From Desulfobulbaceae bacterium (GTDB taxonomy: Bacteria > Desulfobacterota > Desulfobulbia > Desulfobulbales > Desulfocapsaceae): 5,861 nucleotides of DNA. A program made the translations under genes and the position numbers. How positions within the stretch are numbered: the stretch's first letter is position 1; each line of letters opens with the position of its first letter. Shown here piece after piece: positions 3,221-5,861 of this stretch. The notes under the pieces are model-generated. The model was not told where the DNA came from and searched no databases. It saw nothing but the letters and a program-made list of their open reading frames with translations. The stretch lies in assembly GCA_030599175.1 (NCBI GenBank), contig JAUVON010000190.1, positions 1 through 5,861 on the forward strand, in the 5' to 3' direction.

Positions 3221-5861
3221 ATGATTTTTAACAATAAGAACGAAAGTCAGTGGATATTGAAGCGGACGAAACCCTTTTATACTATTCTACTTGCCCTTTT
3301 CTTTTTAGCGCTGCCTGTTTCGGCAACCTCGTCGGAGGTAGTATTCCTGCCCCTCAACATTAACACTTCTCTACACGCTGATGACCTCACATTACAGGCA
3401 GACTCCAGTCTGCAGGAGACACTGGATAACACAACCATTCGGATGATTCCCCGGAACAATGTAGAAACATACGCAGAATACAGCTCCACCTGGCCCCCTG
3501 GGGTAAAAGCACTTCAGAAAATAGCGGACGCCACCCAGGTTGACTACATTGCCGCCGGGAATCTTACAGCTATTGGTAGCCAGATAAGTGTCGACGTAAA
3601 ACTTTTTGATATTCTATCACCCAATTCACCTACATATTACTCCCAGGCTGCACAATCTATCGATGAGCTGGATGAAGTCCTCAAAAAAGTCGTTTCCGAA
3701 ATTCAGTCCTACACGGAAAGAGACTTTCGCATCTCCTCAATTGCCCCGGAAGGAAATACACGTATAGACTCGGGAGCTATTCTCCGTAAAATCGCCACTA
3801 AAGCGGGTGATACTTACGATCCGACAGCACTTCGCAATGACCTGAAGTCAATTTATAAAATGGGCTATTTCAATGACGTTCAGATCGACGTCAGCGATAC
3901 CTCAAAGGGAAAAAAGGTGATCTTCCGGGTCATTGAGAAACCGGTGATACAATCGGTAATATTTGAAGGAATCGATGAACTGAAGGAAGAGGATATCAAA
4001 GATGCTGCCAACATAAAAGAGCACTTTATCCTCAATCCTGCAAAAATCAGTGTGGCTGAAGAGGCAATTCACCAGTTGTATAAGACCAAGGGCTTCTATA
4101 ACAGCCAGGTCAATGCCCAGATAAGCTATCCCAATGACCAGGGCGCAATAGTTCGCTTTATCATTGAAGAAGGTGAAAAAATCTACATTAAAGAAATTTC
4201 CGTGGAAGGCAATGTAACCTTCGACGATGATGAACTACTAGATCAAATCGAAACCGGTGAGAAATGGATTTTCACCTGGCTGACCGAAGCAGGCCTCCTC
4301 GACATGGTAAAAATAGAGCAGGATGCTGCACGCATAGTGACCTTCTATAACAACCAGGGCTTTCTGGAAGCAAAAATCGGTGAACCTGAGATACGGCAGG
4401 AAGAGGAGTGGATATACCTCAAATTCATTGTTGAAGAAGGCCCTCGCTTCAGGATTGGTACCGTTGAATTTGCCGGTGACATTATCGGTATGGAAGAAGA
4501 TATGCTTGGCCTGTTGACAATTCGCGATGAAGAATATGTCTCGAGACTGTCGTTAAGAGAAGACATTTTAAAGATGACCGACTACTACGCCGAGTCAGGT
4601 TACGCATTTGCCGGGATCAGACCTGTTACAACAAAATCTCAGGTCGGCAACCGGATTGATGTCACTTTTCAAATTGACAAGGGTGAACTGGTTTACATTG
4701 ACAGGATAACCATCAAGGGCAACAATCGAACCCGGGACAATGTCATTCGTCGGGAATTGTTGATTGCCGAGGGTGGCGTTTTCGACTCCAAGGCAATTAG
4801 ACAGAGTACTCAGGCTCTGCAGCGCCTCTCTTATTTTGAGGAAGTAAACATAACCCCCGAACCATCCCTTGATCCCGACCGCATGAATGTTATCATCGAG
4901 GTAAAAGAAAAATCTACAGGAACCTTCAGTATCGGAGCCGGGTACAGTTCGGTGGATAAAATCATGCTCATGGGCCAGATTTCCGAAAACAATTTTCTTG
5001 GCCGGGGTGACACCCTCGCCTTTAGTGCCAACGTCAGTGGTGTCAGTCAGAGGTTCAATCTGGGATATACCAACCCACACCTCAATGATTCTGCACTCTC
5101 ATGGGGCGTGGATGCTTTCAGTACCGAGCGTGAATATGATGATTATACCAAAGATTCGAAAGGTGGAGGGCTTCGCATCGGTTACCCGATCTGGGGAAGA
5201 TGGAAGGCCTACGGAAATTATAGCTACACAGACACCGACCTCTCTGATATTTCGCCAAATGCTTCCTTCATAATCAAAGAATCCGCTGATATTCATATTA
5301 CAAGTGCCGTCAAGTTCTCTCTGGTTCGTGATACCCGCAACAGCCTTTATGGTGCCTCCAGAGGATCAAGAAATGTAGCCAGCATTAAATATGCCGGCGG
5401 CCCTCTGGCCGGAGATGCTGAGTTTACTAAAGTCGAGGGCTCTACAAGCTGGTATTTTCCAATAGTGTTCAGTACGGTATTCCATATCAAAGGTGCTGCA
5501 GGCCAGGTATTTGAAAATGAACCGGGAAAACTGCCTGTATATGAACGATTTTATCTTGGCGGGCTGAACTCAGTTCGAGGTTTTGAATATGGTAAGATCA
5601 GTCCCATCGACCCGACAACCTTTGATCGTATCGGTGGTGATAAAATGTGGTACACCAACGTTGAGATTGTATTCCCTCTCCTTAAGACCCAGGGTGTACA
5701 TGGTGCGATATTTTATGACTCCGGACAGGTACTCAACGACGACGAGGATTTTTTCATAGTGAATGATTCGATCAAAAACTCAGCTGGAATTGAGGTTCGC
5801 TGGCTCTCTCCCATGGGACCGTTGCGAGTTGTCTGGGGATATAATCTCGATCCCCTTCCTG
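3221..5861 (+). CDS. bamA: outer membrane protein assembly factor BamA (Omp85), 3' end beyond the window
   Basis: BamA is the central outer-membrane subunit that folds and inserts beta-barrel proteins. 880 codons are visible and the frame runs off the window edge. Residues 1-35 form a signal peptide: a basic start, hydrophobic FYTILLALFFLALPV and a VSA cleavage site. Residues 38-165 form an extra TolB/FlgO-like domain, seen in VVFLPLNIN and in VDYIAAGNLTAIGSQISVDV at 107-126. Five POTRA domains follow at about 168-239, 240-319, 320-409, 410-489 and 490-564; the third has the typical WIFTWLTEAGLLD insert. The barrel begins at about 565 and has DTRNSLYGASRG (704-715) and the conserved loop-6 VRGF at 785-788. 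The last visible strand, MGPLRVVWGYNLDPLP, corresponds to the penultimate part of the E. coli barrel, so perhaps 20-35 residues are missing, including the C-terminal signal strand. There is no lipobox. The gene is divergent from comF; its usual partners would lie to the right of the window. Confidence 0.95.
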   Translation, partial: MIFNNKNESQWILKRTKPFYTILLALFFLALPVSATSSEVVFLPLNINTSLHADDLTLQADSSLQETLDNTTIRMIPRNNVETYAEYSSTWPPGVKALQKIADATQVDYIAAGNLTAIGSQISVDVKLFDILSPNSPTYYSQAAQSIDELDEVLKKVVSEIQSYTERDFRISSIAPEGNTRIDSGAILRKIATKAGDTYDPTALRNDLKSIYKMGYFNDVQIDVSDTSKGKKVIFRVIEKPVIQSVIFEGIDELKEEDIKDAANIKEHFILNPAKISVAEEAIHQLYKTKGFYNSQVNAQISYPNDQGAIVRFIIEEGEKIYIKEISVEGNVTFDDDELLDQIETGEKWIFTWLTEAGLLDMVKIEQDAARIVTFYNNQGFLEAKIGEPEIRQEEEWIYLKFIVEEGPRFRIGTVEFAGDIIGMEEDMLGLLTIRDEEYVSRLSLREDILKMTDYYAESGYAFAGIRPVTTKSQVGNRIDVTFQIDKGELVYIDRITIKGNNRTRDNVIRRELLIAEGGVFDSKAIRQSTQALQRLSYFEEVNITPEPSLDPDRMNVIIEVKEKSTGTFSIGAGYSSVDKIMLMGQISENNFLGRGDTLAFSANVSGVSQRFNLGYTNPHLNDSALSWGVDAFSTEREYDDYTKDSKGGGLRIGYPIWGRWKAYGNYSYTDTDLSDISPNASFIIKESADIHITSAVKFSLVRDTRNSLYGASRGSRNVASIKYAGGPLAGDAEFTKVEGSTSWYFPIVFSTVFHIKGAAGQVFENEPGKLPVYERFYLGGLNSVRGFEYGKISPIDPTTFDRIGGDKMWYTNVEIVFPLLKTQGVHGAIFYDSGQVLNDDEDFFIVNDSIKNSAGIEVRWLSPMGPLRVVWGYNLDPLP

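Noticed and set aside
4595..5080. Open frame of 161 codons on the minus strand inside bamA
   Set aside because: It is antisense to a well-supported BamA barrel and POTRA region, has no recognisable domain, and is an expected by-product of codon bias in the real gene.
4998..5296. Overlapping plus- and minus-strand short frames inside the bamA barrel region
   Set aside because: Both lie in wrong frames of bamA and show low-complexity, non-protein-like composition.
1..5861. CRISPR arrays, tRNA or rRNA genes, phage or defence genes
   Set aside because: No regularly spaced repeats, no cloverleaf-like or rRNA-like sequence, and no matching protein motifs were seen.

Overview
The window looks like a core chromosomal segment of a Gram-negative, moderate-GC bacterium. 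The best guess is a Desulfobacterota lineage (Desulfobulbales-like). The reasons are a BamA with an extra TolB/FlgO-like domain before its POTRA repeats, and a DnaA with a shortened, HRDHST-type domain IV signature and a VED Walker B. This placement rests on remembered family features, not on a search.

Layout: 1-278 is a gene-free element with inward-facing near-identical ends and a long nested hairpin in the middle. It resembles a miniature inverted-repeat element or a gutted insertion sequence. Only 15 bases separate it from the stop codon of dnaA (294-1634, minus strand). A 565-base non-coding stretch (1635-2199) follows. It holds two candidate dnaA promoters, several inverted repeats, two tandem TTATCAACA DnaA-box-like sites and a very AT-rich block, so it is a good candidate for the replication origin. 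comF (2200-2952, minus strand) comes next and has a terminator-like structure at its end. A 268-base divergent region with several palindromes separates it from bamA (3221 to the window edge, plus strand), which is open at the right end.

How the parts relate: DnaA would bind the boxes upstream of its own gene, both to start replication and probably to regulate itself. ComF is a zinc-finger/phosphoribosyltransferase-fold protein tied to DNA uptake or DNA metabolism. BamA is the essential outer-membrane protein insertase. dnaA and comF read in the same direction but are split by the putative origin and a terminator, so they are probably separate transcription units. bamA is transcribed divergently and is functionally unrelated.

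Most of the window is housekeeping. No phage, defence or secondary-metabolism genes are visible. The least explained parts are the 1-278 element and its hairpin, the origin-like region, and the palindromes ahead of bamA.
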